DNA from: Thermomonas sp. HDW16
GTDB taxonomy: Bacteria; Pseudomonadota; Gammaproteobacteria; Xanthomonadales; Xanthomonadaceae
Length of the DNA stretch: 64,000 nt
NCBI RefSeq assembly: GCF_011302915.1
Contig: NZ_CP049872.1
Location: 2,170,001 to 2,234,000 of the forward strand
Direction of reading: 5' to 3'
Shown here one piece after another: positions 52,018 through 64,000 of this stretch; the stretch's first letter is position 1, and the number at the start of each line of letters is the position of its first letter. The notes below the pieces were generated by a model that was given only the letters and a program-made list of their open reading frames with translations, searched no databases and had not been told where the DNA came from. Position numbers and translations under genes: made by a program.

Positions 52018-52746
52018 ATGCCCTGGTTTGCCATGTTGCCCGCCCTCGTCTTCGCGATGCTCGCGCTGTGGTTTTGGCGCCGCCAGCGGGTACTGCGCTC
52101 GCAACTCGACGACTTGCGCGAGACGGCTTCCGCCCAACTGGCCAACGAACGCCGCCAAGGCGCGGAAGACGAACGCAAGCGCCTGCTGGATGACCTTCAC
52201 GACGATATCGGCGCCAAATTGCTGACCCTGATCCATACCCTGGAACAACCCGGACAGGCCGACCTGGTGCGGTCCGTCGTGCAGGACTTTCGCGACATCG
52301 TCAGCCGCAGCCACCAGGACGCATGCACCTTGCTGCAAGCGCTGGGCGAAATCCGCGAAGAAACCGAGGCCCGCCTGGAGGCGGTTGGCAGTTGCCTCGA
52401 CTGGGAACAGCATCCGGACACGCCAGACCCGAACCTGGACGAACAGCAGACGCTGCACCTGTTCCGTATTGCGCGTGAGGCCGTGACCAACGCCTTGCGG
52501 CACGGCCATGCCAGCCGGGTACGCATGCGCGTCCGCGCGATCGGCCACGAACTGCTGTTCGATGTGACCGACGACGGCCCTGGACTGGCTTCGAATGCAG
52601 GCAGGGCGGACGGCCGTGGCGTTATCGGCATGCGCCACCGCGCCGAGGCCCTGAACGGCAGCGTCGGCTGGGAACCCGGCACGACCGGCGGCACCAAGGT
52701 GATCCTGCGGTTCCCGCTGCCAGCGGCACCCACCGAACCGGTATAA
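52018..52746 (+). CDS. Short histidine kinase (HisKA_3 type)
   Basis: 242 aa. One N-terminal helix ([15 protein letters not shown]), then coiled coil, phosphoacceptor [22 protein letters not shown] (split [12 protein letters not shown]; His ~64), N box [15 protein letters not shown] boxes DVTDDGPGL and [16 protein letters not shown]. No sensor domain. It is 38 bp after the Ser/Thr kinase, so the three genes probably form one signalling unit with the kinase or its TPRs providing input. Confidence 0.88.
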   Translation: MPWFAMLPALVFAMLALWFWRRQRVLRSQLDDLRETASAQLANERRQGAEDERKRLLDDLHDDIGAKLLTLIHTLEQPGQADLVRSVVQDFRDIVSRSHQDACTLLQALGEIREETEARLEAVGSCLDWEQHPDTPDPNLDEQQTLHLFRIAREAVTNALRHGHASRVRMRVRAIGHELLFDVTDDGPGLASNAGRADGRGVIGMRHRAEALNGSVGWEPGTTGGTKVILRFPLPAAPTEPV

Positions 52747-52747
52747 T
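52742..52747 (+). promoter_or_regulatory. -10 element of the gcvP transcript
   Basis: Exact TATAAT; it overlaps the stop codon of the preceding kinase gene (TAA at 52744-52746) and lies ~9 bp before the start of the riboswitch. The -35 (ctgcca at 52717-52722) is poorly spaced at 19 bp. Confidence 0.65.
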
Positions 52748-52755
52748 CCCGCCCG

Positions 52756-52967
52756 CACGGTGGGAGAAGCGCGCGGGCCCCGGCCACGCCGCGCTGCCGA
52801 AGGCGCAACCGCCCGGAATCGCTCAGGCCGAAGACCGCCGTGTGACTACACTCTGGAGAGATCGGCACCGCATTGGACAACGCGGCGCCGGCGCCGAAGG
52901 GGCAAGAAGCCGTGCGGATCCCCTCCCCGCCCGCGCGCTTCCAAACTCTCAGGCAAAAGGACAGAGC
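52756..52967 (+). promoter_or_regulatory. Tandem glycine riboswitch
   Basis: Aptamer 1: gtgggagaagc ... gccgaaggcgcaa ... tcgctcaggccgaagaccgc. Aptamer 2: ctctggagagatc ... gccgaaggggcaag ... ctctcaggcaaaaggacagag. Both contain the GGAGA start, GCCGAAGG-GCAA junction and CAGGxxxAAGxAC 3' parts of the glycine class. Glycine binding should activate the downstream glycine-cleavage gene. Confidence 0.93.
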
Positions 52968-53007
52968 GGGCATCCCTCTCACGCGCAATCGCGCTTCCGG
53001 ATGCCGC
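52966..53007 (+). promoter_or_regulatory. Riboswitch expression platform hairpin
   Basis: GCGGGCATCC (52966-52975) pairs with GGATGCCGC (52999-53007), one bulged G, enclosing a GCGC-aatc-GCGC stem. It begins at the last base of aptamer 2 and ends two bases before the gcvP ATG, so folding would block the ribosome-binding region. No T tract, arguing for translational control. Confidence 0.6.
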
Positions 53008-53008
53008 C

Positions 53009-55945
<2,937 letters not shown>

Positions 55946-56100
55946 ACGGGGAAGAAGACACCGCGCATCGGACGCGTTACAGTCCGATGACGCGGTGACC
56001 CTGCAGGACGGCCCCGGGAGAGGGGGACATCCACGACAACGCATGGTGAACATGCCCAGCAGGGGCACCCGGTTCAATTCACTACCGGGGAGATAGCCTG

Positions 56101-59025
56101 ATGTCAGTGCGTGCCGTGCCGAACGTCCACCGCCTTACCCTTGCCCTGCTCGCTGCGTTGGCCTTGCCGGCGGTTGCGCAGGAATCCAGTACGACGGATA
56201 AAACGGACAAGGTAAAGACATTCGAACAAGTCACGGTTACTGGCTCGCGCCTCAAACGCACCGACATCGAGGAAGCGTTACCCGTCACGATTATCCAGAA
56301 AGCGGAGATCGATGCGCAGGGCATTACGTCTGCCGAACAACTGTTGCAGCAGCTGAACATCGCATCCAACGGATCGGACAACCTGGCGGCCAACAACTCC
56401 ATTGCATCAGGCGAGGGACGGGGAAACCATGGCGTGTCCGGTGCCAACCTGCGAGGGCAAGGTGCCGATGCGACACTCGTGCTGCTCAACGGTCGCCGCG
56501 TATCCGCACACGGACTGGCCGGCCAGGTGGTCGACTTGAATTCCATTCCTTTTCAGGCGATCGAGCGCGTCGAAGTGCTACGCGACGGGGCATCGGCCGT
56601 GTATGGAACCGACGCGATCGGCGGCGTTATCAACTTCATCACCAAGACCGACTACCAGGGGCTGTCGCTTTCTGCAGGCACCGACATCACGCAGGAAGGC
56701 GGCGGCGATATCCATCACATCGACTTATTAGGTGGATTCGGCGACCTGGACACCGATCACTGGAATGTCTGGGTTGCAGGAACCGTGAAGAAAAACCAGA
56801 TCCTGCGCGGCACCCAGCGCGACTTCACCAACAGCTTCCAGCCGGATCGAGGCCTCTCGCCCGACTCGCGCGGCGGCTCCTACGCCACCATCGGCAATGG
56901 ACTGGGAAGCCTGATCAATACGCCCACGAACAGCGGCTTGAACGACCCGCTGGATAACAGCATCCAGCAGTGGGTGAACATCGCCGACCTTCCCGGTGGA
57001 ATCGGTTGCGAAAACGCAGGCGACCTGATGGGACCGTATGGCGACCAGATCTGGAATCTGGCCTATCGCTATGCCTGTGCGTGGGACTACGGCCGGGCCC
57101 GCACGTTGCAACAGGCGGTAGACACCAAACAATTGATCGGTCGCTTCACCTACAAGATTTCCGACAATCATCAGTTCTACCTTGAGGCCATGGGTTCCGA
57201 AGTCCAGGCCAAGCGACGCTTCGAAGCGTTGCAATTCACCACGACGGTGGGCGCAGGACCCTCGGCATTGGATCCGTATCCGCTGAATGGGTTGACCCAA
57301 GACACCTACGACACGATGTACGACGCGCTCGTCGGCTACTTCGGCGCTACGCCGAAACTCGTTTACGGTAATCCGATCAATTTTCGCTGGCGCTGCTACG
57401 AATGCGGCCCACGCGAATACACCACTACCACCCGCGCCATGCGGCTGTTACTGGGCCTGGACGGCACCATTGGAAATTGGGACTACTCGGCAGGACTCTC
57501 TCGATCCAGCAGCAAGGCAAGATCCGTGCTGACAAGCGGCTTCGTCTTTACCGCGCCACTGAAACAGCTGATGAAGAGTGGCCAGCTCAACCCATTCCTG
57601 CTGCCTGGTCAGACACAGTCGCCAGAAGTGCTGGCGGCACTGGAGGCGATGTCGGCCAATGGCACCGAGCTGTACCACGGCGAAACCACGACCACGACGC
57701 TCGACGCCACCTTCAATGGCAGTCTTGGCTTCAAGTTGTGGGCAAGCGACGAGGTGCAGGCGGCGGTAGGCGCCGAGTGGCGTCGCGAGGAATACGAATT
57801 CGATGGTCCAGCGCTGTGGAACACGACGGCGAACCCCACCACCGGCGGCAGCGCCTGGATCTACCAAGCCGCAGGTGACGCAACCAACTACATGTCGGGC
57901 AAATCGCGTACCGTCAAGGCTGTGTATACCGAGTTCCTGGTACCGGTCATTGATTCACTCAACTTGACCGTATCCGGTCGCTACGACGACTACAGCGGCT
58001 TCGGCGGCACGTTCAACCCGAAGTATTCATTCAAGTGGCAACCGGCGGATTGGTTGGCGTTCCGCGGCTCTTACAGCACTGGCTTCAAGGTGCCGGATTT
58101 CGCCAGGCTGTTCCGCGGCACGACCGAATCGCCCAGCGTCGGTTCGGGCGTTGACATCGCCGACCCGGCGAAGTGCCCAGGTGGCGACCCGCAGGCTGGC
58201 GTTGCTGGCTGCGAAAACATCTGGCCGACCATCCTCACCGGCGGCAATCCGGCGCTGAAACCGGAAGAGTCCGAGCAACGCAGCATCGGCGTGGTATTCG
58301 CGCCGGGCGACCGCTTCAACATGAGCGTCGACTGGTGGGAAATCGAACGCCTTTCGTCGATCCGCTCCACGTCGTTGCGTGAGCTGAAGGACAACTACGA
58401 CATCTTCACCGAGAACTGGATACGCGACTCCAGCGGCAATGTCGTACAGATCGACCAGCGTTACGTGAACACGGGCGGCACGCTGACCCGGGGCATCGAG
58501 GCGGACGCCAACCTGCGCGGCGAAGGTTTCGGCGGAAAATGGAACATCAACCTCAACGGCAATTACCTGGATCAGTACAAGACCAAGACCCTGGAAACAT
58601 CGCCGTGGAGCGCCAACCAGGTCGGCAAGTTCACCACCTGGGGCATCCTGCCTCTGAAATGGAAGCACACGCTCAGCTTCGGCTGGGCCAGGGGCGACTG
58701 GACGCACGCGCTCACCCAGATCTATCGCAACGGTTACCTCGACGCACCCGCATCCGGCTACCAGCCGACCAGGATCAGGACAGGCGTGTACGTGCCGCCT
58801 GACTACAAACCGAAAGTCGACGAGTACATCACCTACAACTACTCGGTGAGCTGGGCCGGCATCGACAAACTGAAGGCCACCTTCGGCGTCCGCAACCTGC
58901 TCAACACCGATCCGCCATTCACCCTGGCCTACCTGGATTACGGCGGCGGCTCGGCATGGGAGCCGCGCGTGGCCGATCCGCGTGGGCGTTCATTCAACCT
59001 GCTCTTGGAATACAGCTTCTGGTGA
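56101..59025 (+). CDS. TonB-dependent outer membrane receptor
   Basis: 974 aa. Signal peptide ending ALPAVAQ (~27). Plug domain: EQVTVTGSRLKRTDIEEALPVTI, GQGADATLVLLNGRR, IERVEVLRDGASAVYGTDAIGG. Beta barrel follows, ending in an aromatic residue (LLLEYSFW), as expected for BamA-dependent insertion. Two long loops contain Cys (GCENAG; RWRCYECG), suggesting external disulphides. The Asn/peptide-type receptors expanded in Xanthomonadaceae look like this; the ligand is not evident. Confidence 0.93.
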   Translation: MSVRAVPNVHRLTLALLAALALPAVAQESSTTDKTDKVKTFEQVTVTGSRLKRTDIEEALPVTIIQKAEIDAQGITSAEQLLQQLNIASNGSDNLAANNSIASGEGRGNHGVSGANLRGQGADATLVLLNGRRVSAHGLAGQVVDLNSIPFQAIERVEVLRDGASAVYGTDAIGGVINFITKTDYQGLSLSAGTDITQEGGGDIHHIDLLGGFGDLDTDHWNVWVAGTVKKNQILRGTQRDFTNSFQPDRGLSPDSRGGSYATIGNGLGSLINTPTNSGLNDPLDNSIQQWVNIADLPGGIGCENAGDLMGPYGDQIWNLAYRYACAWDYGRARTLQQAVDTKQLIGRFTYKISDNHQFYLEAMGSEVQAKRRFEALQFTTTVGAGPSALDPYPLNGLTQDTYDTMYDALVGYFGATPKLVYGNPINFRWRCYECGPREYTTTTRAMRLLLGLDGTIGNWDYSAGLSRSSSKARSVLTSGFVFTAPLKQLMKSGQLNPFLLPGQTQSPEVLAALEAMSANGTELYHGETTTTTLDATFNGSLGFKLWASDEVQAAVGAEWRREEYEFDGPALWNTTANPTTGGSAWIYQAAGDATNYMSGKSRTVKAVYTEFLVPVIDSLNLTVSGRYDDYSGFGGTFNPKYSFKWQPADWLAFRGSYSTGFKVPDFARLFRGTTESPSVGSGVDIADPAKCPGGDPQAGVAGCENIWPTILTGGNPALKPEESEQRSIGVVFAPGDRFNMSVDWWEIERLSSIRSTSLRELKDNYDIFTENWIRDSSGNVVQIDQRYVNTGGTLTRGIEADANLRGEGFGGKWNINLNGNYLDQYKTKTLETSPWSANQVGKFTTWGILPLKWKHTLSFGWARGDWTHALTQIYRNGYLDAPASGYQPTRIRTGVYVPPDYKPKVDEYITYNYSVSWAGIDKLKATFGVRNLLNTDPPFTLAYLDYGGGSAWEPRVADPRGRSFNLLLEYSFW

Positions 59026-59049
59026 CTCGTTAACGCCTTGATTTGCCAG

Positions 59050-59080
59050 AAAAAAGAAGGCCCCGCAATGCGGGGCCTTC
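59050..59080. terminator. Bidirectional terminator
   Basis: 11-bp stem GAAGGCCCCGC/GCGGGGCCTTC with loop aat. On the minus strand it is followed by a T run (the a tract at 59050-59055), so it mainly serves the aminopeptidase gene; it can also end the receptor transcript. Confidence 0.85.
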
Positions 59081-59109
59081 GCGTTTCATACCGTCGCTTC
59101 CGCTCTCGC

Positions 59110-61785
59110 TCAATAACCGTTCTTCTTCAGCCACGCATCGACCTGCGGCTTGCGTTCCGCGCGCAACTTGATGCGGGTCTGGATGCCGGAGATCACGGTC
59201 TCCGCGTCACGCCGCGAGGTCGCTGCGATATGCGCATCGGCGAAGGCGCGGATCTTGTCGACCATCTTCGGGTCGGTCGCATTGCCGCCCAAGCCCGGGT
59301 AATAGCGTGCGCGCGAAGTCGAATCGACCAGCTTGTCGACCTGTTCACGATGCGCCACCGCGAAGTCGAATGCCATGTCCGGATGCTCGCGCGAGACCGA
59401 GCCGATCATGCCCGCGCTGTTGGTAACGCCAGGCTCATCGGTCAGGGCCATGTCCAGCGCGCGCCTGGCCAATGCCTCGTCCTTGGCCGCCGCCAGCAGG
59501 CCGTAATACTGGTCGCGGATCATCGACGACTTCTCAGCCTTGGCCATCGCATGCAGCTTGTCCCAGGTCACCGCATCGGCATTGCGCGCGACGATGCCCA
59601 GCACGGTGCGCCGCAGGTCCGGCGACAACGACTTGGGATCGGCGAGCGATGCATCGAAACGGCGGCGCGCTTCGGTGATCACCTTCGCATCGCCCAATCC
59701 GCTGAGCGTGCCGATCAGGCCGGAGCGCAGCTGCTTCGTCGTGGCGCTATCGCCTTCCTTGTTGTCCCAGCCCAGTTGTTCGAACTTCGGCGACAATCGG
59801 GACAACGCGTACTTGCGGGCGGCCGCCTGGCGCTTGGCATCGCCCTCGAACATGTCGTCGATGCCGCCCAGCGTGCCAGCCACCATTTGCCACAGGTTCG
59901 GCGAGGCATCCAATGGCACCTTGCCGGTCAGCTCCAGCATGTCCGATTCCGGCTGCAGGCCGACCGCCGCCAGCGCGCTGGCATCCATCATCAGGCCCAG
60001 CTGATCGGCCACCGGCAGCTTGGCGAAGCCATCGCTCAGCGCCTTGAACTGCGCCGACGCATACAGCGTGCGGTAGTAGCCCTTCTGGCCGTCGTTGACC
60101 AGGATCGGGCCGCAGCCCGGCAGTTCCACGCTGGCCTTGCCGTCCACCAGGGTGCGCGCCACGGTACCGTCGGCACCGCGCACGGCCACCGGCACGTGCC
60201 AGCGCAGAGGCGTCTTGCCGGGACGGTCGATGGTGTACTCGCCCTGCTCCAGCGCGACCACGGTCTTGCCGGCGGCGCAGCTGGCGCTGGCCTTGATCAG
60301 CGGCACGCCCGGCTGCAGGGTGAAATCGTGCGCGACCTGCACGAAGGACTTGCCAGGCGCGGCCTTGTCGATCTCCGCCCACAGGTCGTCGGTGACCGCA
60401 TTGCCGTAGGCGTGTTTCTTGATGTAGCTGCGCACGCCGCTGCGCCAGTTGTCGGAGCCCACGTAGTCTTCCAGCATGCCGATCACCGCCGAACCCTTGC
60501 CGTAGGTGATGCCGTCGAAGGCCTGGCTGGCCTGCTCCACGGTGGCCACGTGCTGCACCACCGGATGGGTAGTCGCATAGGCGTCACGGCCCATCGCACC
60601 ACGGCTGGTGTAGACCGCATCCACGTTGTCCTGGTCCCATTCCGGATGCAGCTTCTGGGTGGTGCGTCCTTCCATCCAGGTAGCAAAGCCCTCGTTCAAC
60701 CACAGGTCGTCCCACCACGCCATGGTCACCAGGTCGCCGAACCACTGGTGCGCGATCTCGTGCGCGGCGGTGGTGAACACGCGCTGCTGGTCGGACACAT
60801 TGGAGATGCGCGGATCCAGCAGCAGCGCAGACTCGAAGGTGAAGATCGCGCCCCAGTTCTCCATCGCGCTGAAGAACTGGCTGCGACCGGGCGCGGCGAT
60901 GTTGTCCAGCTTCGGCAGCGGGAACGGCACGCCGAAATAGTCGTTGTACTCGCGCAGCACGTCGCGGCTGGCTTCCAGCGCATAGCGCGCCTGCTCCACC
61001 TTGCCCTTCTGCGCGATCACGCCGATCTCCACCGGCTTGCCGCTGCCGTTTTCGCCCATCAGCGTGGCGCGGTCGAACTCGCCCAGGCTGAGGAACAGCA
61101 GGTAGGTCGACATCTTCGGCGAAGTCTGGAACACCACCCGCTTGATGCCGTTGCCGGCATCCTTCTCGCTGGCGATCGGCATGTTGCTCACCACCATCTC
61201 GCCCGTCGGTGCGTTGACGGTCAGGTCGAAGGTGGCCTTGAAGTCGGGCTCGTCCCAGGACGGCACGAACTTGCGCGCGTCGGAATTCTCGAACTGGGTG
61301 TACAGCGCGCGCTTCTGCCCGGCTTCGGTCTGGTAGTCCAGCGCGAACAGGCCATTGGCCTGGGTGTTGATCACGCCGGTGTAGTCGGTGGTCAGCACGT
61401 AACCGCCCGCGGCCAGCGGCTTGTCGAAGGTGAAGGTCGCGGTCTGGTTGTCGGCATCCACGCTCACTTTCGGCGTCAGCTTCTTGCCGGCCTTGGTGAC
61501 CAGTACGCTGTTGGCGAAGGTCATGTTGGCCGCCTGCAGCACGATGCTCGAAGTCGGCATCAGGACATCCAGGCTGATCTTCACCTTGCCGTCGAATGCC
61601 AGCTTGTCCGCATGCGGCGTGACGTCGATGGCGTAATGGCTCGGACGCGCCGTGCGCGGCAGCTGTGTGGTGACCTGCGCGGATGGCGCGGCGGCCACCA
61701 TTTCGGCGGTCGCCTGCGCGGGCGCCTGGAATGCGGCGCCGAAAAGCGCGAGCGTGATTGAGGCAGTCACCAGGTTGCGGCGCAT
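59110..61785 (-). CDS. M1 family aminopeptidase, exported
   Basis: 891 aa. Signal peptide MRRNLVTASITLALFGAAFQAPAQA. Substrate motif GAMENWGAIF (~305), zinc site HEIAHQWFGD (~339-348), third ligand Glu in LWLNEGFATW (~363), Tyr-containing GITYGKGSAVIG. C-terminal ERAP1-like helical domain. Removes N-terminal amino acids; being exported it would act in the periplasm on peptides together with the M2 dipeptidase elsewhere in the window. Confidence 0.93.
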   Translation of the reverse strand: MRRNLVTASITLALFGAAFQAPAQATAEMVAAAPSAQVTTQLPRTARPSHYAIDVTPHADKLAFDGKVKISLDVLMPTSSIVLQAANMTFANSVLVTKAGKKLTPKVSVDADNQTATFTFDKPLAAGGYVLTTDYTGVINTQANGLFALDYQTEAGQKRALYTQFENSDARKFVPSWDEPDFKATFDLTVNAPTGEMVVSNMPIASEKDAGNGIKRVVFQTSPKMSTYLLFLSLGEFDRATLMGENGSGKPVEIGVIAQKGKVEQARYALEASRDVLREYNDYFGVPFPLPKLDNIAAPGRSQFFSAMENWGAIFTFESALLLDPRISNVSDQQRVFTTAAHEIAHQWFGDLVTMAWWDDLWLNEGFATWMEGRTTQKLHPEWDQDNVDAVYTSRGAMGRDAYATTHPVVQHVATVEQASQAFDGITYGKGSAVIGMLEDYVGSDNWRSGVRSYIKKHAYGNAVTDDLWAEIDKAAPGKSFVQVAHDFTLQPGVPLIKASASCAAGKTVVALEQGEYTIDRPGKTPLRWHVPVAVRGADGTVARTLVDGKASVELPGCGPILVNDGQKGYYRTLYASAQFKALSDGFAKLPVADQLGLMMDASALAAVGLQPESDMLELTGKVPLDASPNLWQMVAGTLGGIDDMFEGDAKRQAAARKYALSRLSPKFEQLGWDNKEGDSATTKQLRSGLIGTLSGLGDAKVITEARRRFDASLADPKSLSPDLRRTVLGIVARNADAVTWDKLHAMAKAEKSSMIRDQYYGLLAAAKDEALARRALDMALTDEPGVTNSAGMIGSVSREHPDMAFDFAVAHREQVDKLVDSTSRARYYPGLGGNATDPKMVDKIRAFADAHIAATSRRDAETVISGIQTRIKLRAERKPQVDAWLKKNGY

Positions 61786-62042
61786 GGGTTGTCCTTGGTC
61801 ATGGGAGACGCGGGCGGCAGTCGCCGGCGAAGGTTGCGATCATCGCCAACGCGGGCGTCCAGCGGCAGCGCCGAAAGTCATGGCAGTCCACTCTGTGGCG
61901 AAACCTGCGCACCCCGGCGTTTGCTGAATGGGCTGCAGTTGCGACGCAGGCCCGCTTGCCAATGCAATTGGCCGCAGGCACGGCGTTGCCGCGTTGATGA
62001 TGGGATAGGCAAACACACGCAAACCTGCCGAGGGGAGTTGCC

Positions 62043-63413
62043 ATGCACAAGCGCCGTTCCGCCGCCAACCCGCGTTGGCTGGCTGCCGCCATGCTGATGT
62101 TCGCCTTCTGCGCTTATCCCACCGTCGTTGCAGCGCAGGATCAGCACGCGGACGACCAGGCCAGCGACGACGAAGAACCGACCGATGAACCCGCGGACGA
62201 AGCCGACGATCAGGCGAATGAAGCCGACGACACGACCGACCAGGCCGATGACGATCACGGCATGGCGATGCACAACGATGAGGCCAAGCCTCAGGATCAG
62301 GTCGATGTTGGCGACACGACCGATGATCAGGACGATCCGATCGAAGACGATGTCGCCGACGATGCCTGGGCCGGGGACTGGGATGAGGATGAAGACGAAC
62401 AGGACGATGCCATCCCGGTCGACCATTCGCTGTTCGCCAAGGACGAGTACGTGTGGATGGTCGACGAAGAGGATGACCACGCAGAAGATTCCGTCGGCGG
62501 CGGCATGCCAATGATCCGCACCAGCAAGCGCGTCGCCGGCAAGTCCGGCAAACCCAGCCACAAACCGCCGCGCAACCCCGGCGACGACGAGGACACCGTC
62601 TATTCCTTCGGTGGCCTGCCGATCGCGGCCAGCTCGGTGCCGTGGCAGGCGCAGATCCTGTATCCCGCCGCGCCGCCGCAACCCGACGACAAGCGTCCTG
62701 CCTGGCAGCGCCAGCACTACTGCGGCGGCGCCCTGATCGCCACGGAGTGGGTGTTGACCGCCGCCCACTGCATCGACCAGTACAAGGTCAACCTCGGCTT
62801 CAAAGTCAGGATGGGAACCCGCGACATCTCCAAAGGCGATGGCGTGTTCTACAAGATCGATCGCATCGTGCGCCATTCGCAGTATGTGGACAGCAAAGAT
62901 GTGAGTGTCTCCCCCAACATGTACGCTAACGACATCGCGCTGGTGCACATCGTCCCGGACGGAAAACCGGGCCCCGTCAACCCTCGCCTCGTGAGCCGGA
63001 TCGAACTCAACCGCACGCCGTTGTCGGCATCGACGCAGGTATCGGCCACCGGCTGGGGCGTGACCGGCAGCAGCGAAAGCGCCAACACCATGAACGCAGT
63101 GCTGTTGCGTGTCGACTTGAAGGCGATGCCGAATGCCGTTTGCCGGAACCGCGACGGCTATGGCCCGGGCTCGCAGAAGATCAAGGACGTCGTCTTCTGC
63201 GCGGCCAACCCGAAGCAATCCACCTGCCGCGGGGACAGCGGCGGCCCGGTGGTGCTCACCAACGGCAAGCCGCTGCTGGTCGGCCTCGTCAGTTGGGGCA
63301 AGAAGAAATGCGCGGGCGATGGCCGCCCGGGCGTCTACACGCGTATCGACCAGTACACGCAGTGGATCGATCAGGCGATGAAGCTGCCCCCGGATCGAAA
63401 CGAATTTCCCTGA
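62043..63413 (+). CDS. Secreted trypsin-like serine protease with acidic pro-region
   Basis: 456 aa. Signal peptide to VVAAQ (~33). Residues ~34-165 are extremely rich in Asp/Glu (DDEEPTDEPADEADDQANEA; WAGDWDEDEDEQDDAIPVDH), then a basic stretch (RTSKRVAGKSGKPSHKPPR). The S1 domain starts FGGLPIAASSVPWQAQI and has triad VLTAAHC (His ~241), NDIALVHI (Asp ~296), CRGDSGGPV (Ser ~400). The acidic region could keep the zymogen inactive or bind cations. Confidence 0.92.
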   Translation: MHKRRSAANPRWLAAAMLMFAFCAYPTVVAAQDQHADDQASDDEEPTDEPADEADDQANEADDTTDQADDDHGMAMHNDEAKPQDQVDVGDTTDDQDDPIEDDVADDAWAGDWDEDEDEQDDAIPVDHSLFAKDEYVWMVDEEDDHAEDSVGGGMPMIRTSKRVAGKSGKPSHKPPRNPGDDEDTVYSFGGLPIAASSVPWQAQILYPAAPPQPDDKRPAWQRQHYCGGALIATEWVLTAAHCIDQYKVNLGFKVRMGTRDISKGDGVFYKIDRIVRHSQYVDSKDVSVSPNMYANDIALVHIVPDGKPGPVNPRLVSRIELNRTPLSASTQVSATGWGVTGSSESANTMNAVLLRVDLKAMPNAVCRNRDGYGPGSQKIKDVVFCAANPKQSTCRGDSGGPVVLTNGKPLLVGLVSWGKKKCAGDGRPGVYTRIDQYTQWIDQAMKLPPDRNEFP

Positions 63414-63437
63414 GGAAACGCCCGCCCGGAAATACGG

Positions 63438-63463
63438 AAGGCCGCCTCGTGGCGGCCTTCCGC
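63438..63463. terminator. Convergent terminator
   Basis: GGAAGGCCGCC/GGCGGCCTTCC with loop tcgt between the protease and the minus-strand lipoprotein. T tracts are weak on both sides. Confidence 0.7.
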
Positions 63464-63482
63464 TTGTTGCGCTGCCCCGCGA

Positions 63483-63761
63483 TCAGTGGCTGGGGGCTTC
63501 GGCCGGTGCCGGTGCGTTGCCGATCTTGTCGCCGCCCGACTGCGGCGAATCCTCGTTGTCATCCTTGGACGCATCGGCCGGGGGCGTCTCCGTGGCAGGC
63601 GCGGCGGCGGCAGGTTCCGCGTTCGCCGGCGCGGCAGTAGCGGCCGGTTCGGCCGCAGCCGGCATCGCCTCGGCGGCAGGCGCGGCGGACTCGTGGGGTT
63701 TACAGGCGGACAAGGCGCCCGGCAGCAGGATTGCAACCAACGCGAACTTGAAGAGTTTCAT
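63483..63761 (-). CDS. Ala/Pro-rich small lipoprotein
   Basis: 92 aa. Lipobox LSAC (Cys 20), mature part almost entirely low-complexity Ala/Pro/Glu (AAEPAATAAPANAEPAAA) ending in an acidic Ser/Asp region. Likely a spacer-like envelope lipoprotein. ggggaacc upstream is the probable ribosome-binding site. Confidence 0.7.
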   Translation of the reverse strand: MKLFKFALVAILLPGALSACKPHESAAPAAEAMPAAAEPAATAAPANAEPAAAAPATETPPADASKDDNEDSPQSGGDKIGNAPAPAEAPSH

Positions 63762-63907
63762 GACGGTTCCCCTAGAAAGGTGATGACTCGGACTTGCACG
63801 TTCCCCTGTTTCGGCGAACCCATCGAATGTGCGCCGCGTCACATTCTTGCACCCGCCTGCATCGGTCACAACATCCCGCCCTGATCCGTTCCGGGGCCCT
63901 GGCTCGC

Positions 63908-64000
63908 TCATGGGTCGAAACCTAGCCTGGCAAGCAGCGCCGCCATGCGTGCGTCCTTGCGCAAGGGATCCAGGAAAGGGTCGTTGCGCGCATAGATCAG
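63908..64000 (-). CDS. 3' end of a gene continuing beyond the window
   Basis: 31 codons to the window edge, reading LIYARNDPFLDPLRKDARMAA then LLARLGFDP and stop. The ending DPFLDPLRKDxRMAALLxRLGF is typical of the last TPR of kinases, cyclases or winged-helix regulators with a C-terminal TPR domain; the gene itself cannot be named. Confidence 0.65.
   Translation of the reverse strand: MIYARNDPFLDPLRKDARMAALLARLGFDP

Noticed and set aside
59038..61761. 907-aa open frame antisense to the M1 aminopeptidase
   Set aside because: Low-complexity His/Arg/Val-rich shadow; the minus strand has all M1 motifs and a signal peptide.

Overview
The window is a high-GC gammaproteobacterial chromosome segment, most likely Xanthomonadaceae (Lysobacter/Thermomonas/Luteimonas-like). 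The clues are the gene styles (large TonB receptor, M2 and M1 peptidases, trypsin-like protease, Ser/Thr kinase with TPRs), a tandem glycine riboswitch upstream of gcvP, and an integron whose integrase is transcribed away from its array. The species assignment is inference. Flanking DNA is GC-rich with long antisense shadow frames; the middle 24 kb is visibly lower in GC.

Layout. 1-5883: DUF808 membrane protein (5' cut), GNAT acetyltransferase, mfd overlapping endonuclease V by 4 bp, small lipoprotein. 5894-7979 (minus): two tandem tyrosine recombinases that both carry the insert typical of integron integrases. 8025-8137: divergent region with a perfect inverted repeat and a putative attI. 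8138-32159: a sedentary chromosomal integron of 51 cassettes (C1-C51), each ended by an attC site (attC1-attC51). I find 45 CDSs in 44 cassettes, one cassette with a broken SEC-C gene, and six cassettes without a convincing plus-strand gene. Recognisable products are DUF2164, GIY-YIG/DUF4357, Excalibur, TonB-C-like, NADPH-dependent FMN reductase (two copies), GFA zinc protein, low-molecular-weight phosphatase-like, BrnT/BrnA toxin-antitoxin, MAPEG, DUF3592 and TfoX-N. Most others are small membrane or exported proteins I do not recognise. 32154-33347: decaying distal border (minus-strand orphan gene, pseudogene related to C41, lipoprotein gene with an amber codon).

33441-64000: AlkA-type glycosylase, SRPBCC protein, LuxR-type response regulator plus histidine kinase, GNAT-minC-minD-minE-HEACH protein, phospholipase C, M2 dipeptidase, Rieske oxygenase, APC permease, two exported proteins, a response regulator/Ser-Thr kinase/histidine kinase operon, riboswitch-controlled gcvP, TonB receptor, M1 aminopeptidase, trypsin-like protease with an acidic pro-region, a lipoprotein, and the 3' end of an unidentified gene.

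The most interesting material is in the integron: two integrases; terminal complementarity of cassettes beyond the 7-bp box; two families of ORF-less cassettes with covarying hairpins that alone carry a separate attC lineage; identical ORFs with different attC sites; attC sequence acting as stop codon, C-terminal tail or ribosome-binding region of cassette genes; and a leaderless-looking promoter/operator for BrnTA.
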